Positions 6,131 to 6,791 of a stretch of 6,791 bases of DNA are shown one piece after another. The stretch comes from Coriobacteriales bacterium (GTDB lineage: Bacteria; Actinomycetota; Coriobacteriia; Coriobacteriales; UBA8131): positions 1 to 6,791 of the forward strand of contig JAIRXA010000075.1 in assembly GCA_031268525.1 (NCBI GenBank). Reading direction: 5' to 3'. Position 1 is the stretch's first letter; each line of letters begins with the position of its first letter. The notes under the pieces are model-generated. The model was not told the origin of the DNA. It saw only the letters and a program-made list of their open reading frames with translations, and made no database searches. Made by a program: the position numbers and the translations under genes.

Positions 6131-6791
6131 ATGGCTCAGAAGAAAGATATTAACCTCTATCGAGTGATGACCACCAAGGGCAAGAAGGCCCCGGTTCTTC
6201 CCATCCTCGTAACCCTCCTCGTCATCGTTGCACTCGGTGCGGCGCTCTATTCGGGATTCCTCTACTTCTCGACGACGGCAGCCGATCTCACCGCCCAGCG
6301 CGATGAACTTGATCGTTACGTGCACAGTAGCCGCACTGGGGCCGCTTATCAGGAATCACAGAATTATCAGCAGTTGGCAAACAGCATGGCCGAGCTTGCA
6401 GGGAGTGTGAAGAACACTCTGGTAGCACTCTCGAGTTATCCCGATGTGAGCTATGAAACCTACACGAAAATCATGGAATTAGCTGGTTGGGATATTGTCA
6501 TAACCGATCTGAGCTACGACCGACGCAGCGGGATCCTGAGTTTTTCTGTAAGCAGTGAGGGCGTGTCGAATCTCCCCAGATTCGTTGCGGCCCTACGGGC
6601 AACGGGTCTGTTCGCCGATATCCAGTATCGCGGCTACGTGAAGTCCACGTATAGCGAGATCATAAGTCAAAATACCACCGACGAAGGTCTCACGACGACA
6701 AACTACGCCATCGTTGCCGAATACGCATACTCGATACAGTGTCAGATCCTTACCCCGCAGGCACATCTGCCGGAGGTCGAAGGCGCTGACG
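6131..6791 (+). CDS. pilN: PilN-like pilus assembly protein, 3' end outside window
   Basis: The frame from ATG 6131 stays open to the window end, giving 220 complete codons. The N-terminus MAQKKDINLYRVM has the short cytoplasmic tail with Asn-Leu that in PilN proteins (INLLP-type) docks into PilM. One membrane helix follows at about residues 21-46. Residues ~50-100 are helical and polar (DLTAQRDELDRY and onward), suiting a coiled-coil linker. Residues ~105-170 (YTKIMELAGWDIVITDLSY, then SGILSFSVSS and LPRFVAALRATGLF) look like the ferredoxin-like domain of PilN/GspL-type proteins. It would be a single-pass membrane protein linking PilM to PilO. The gene begins 7 nt after the pilM-like stop. 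Sequence identity to known PilN is low by eye, so the call combines topology, tail motif and gene order. Confidence 0.78.
   Translation, partial: MAQKKDINLYRVMTTKGKKAPVLPILVTLLVIVALGAALYSGFLYFSTTAADLTAQRDELDRYVHSSRTGAAYQESQNYQQLANSMAELAGSVKNTLVALSSYPDVSYETYTKIMELAGWDIVITDLSYDRRSGILSFSVSSEGVSNLPRFVAALRATGLFADIQYRGYVKSTYSEIISQNTTDEGLTTTNYAIVAEYAYSIQCQILTPQAHLPEVEGAD

Overview
The window holds part of a type IV pilus (or closely related type IV filament) locus. All five recognisable genes lie on the + strand. Two are cut by the window edges: the first is open at the left edge and the last at the right edge. G+C is moderate to high overall, with GC-rich third codon positions, strong purine-rich ribosome sites and tightly packed genes. 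A Gram-positive host, possibly a Coriobacteriia-like actinobacterium, would fit, but no rRNA, tRNA or lineage marker is present, so the host assignment is a low-confidence guess.

Layout. (i) 1-2259: C-terminal 752 residues of a large protein that I do not recognise by name. Its last third is a regular beta-helix-like repeat, so a surface or secreted adhesin-like protein is the best reading. (ii) 2295-3776: a type IV prepilin (cleavage site G|FTLIE plus hydrophobic helix) whose C-terminal half is a LamG/concanavalin A-like domain, i.e. a pilin carrying a probable ligand-binding head. Its leader is unusually long and is built of 24-bp tandem repeats. (iii) 3777-4015: a 239-bp non-coding region with a perfect-hexamer sigma-70-type promoter, short direct repeats with roughly helical spacing upstream, and an exact palindrome at the predicted transcription start. 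(iv) 4016-5215 pilC (inner-membrane platform protein), 5215-6123 pilM-like, 6131-6791+ pilN-like: a translationally packed assembly operon that probably continues with pilO.

How they work together (inference from family knowledge): PilC, PilM and PilN would build the cytoplasmic-membrane platform. The LamG prepilin would be processed by a prepilin peptidase encoded elsewhere and incorporated as a minor or tip subunit. The beta-helix protein directly upstream is probably made with it and may act at the cell surface or pilus tip.

The most unusual things seen are an exactly in-frame 45-bp hairpin/palindrome inside the beta-helix gene (1744-1788), the octapeptide tandem repeat that multiplies a prepilin-cleavage-like motif in the leader of the LamG prepilin, the prepilin-LamG fusion itself, and the repeat-rich control region ahead of pilC. 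I saw no CRISPR array, insertion sequence, tRNA or rRNA.
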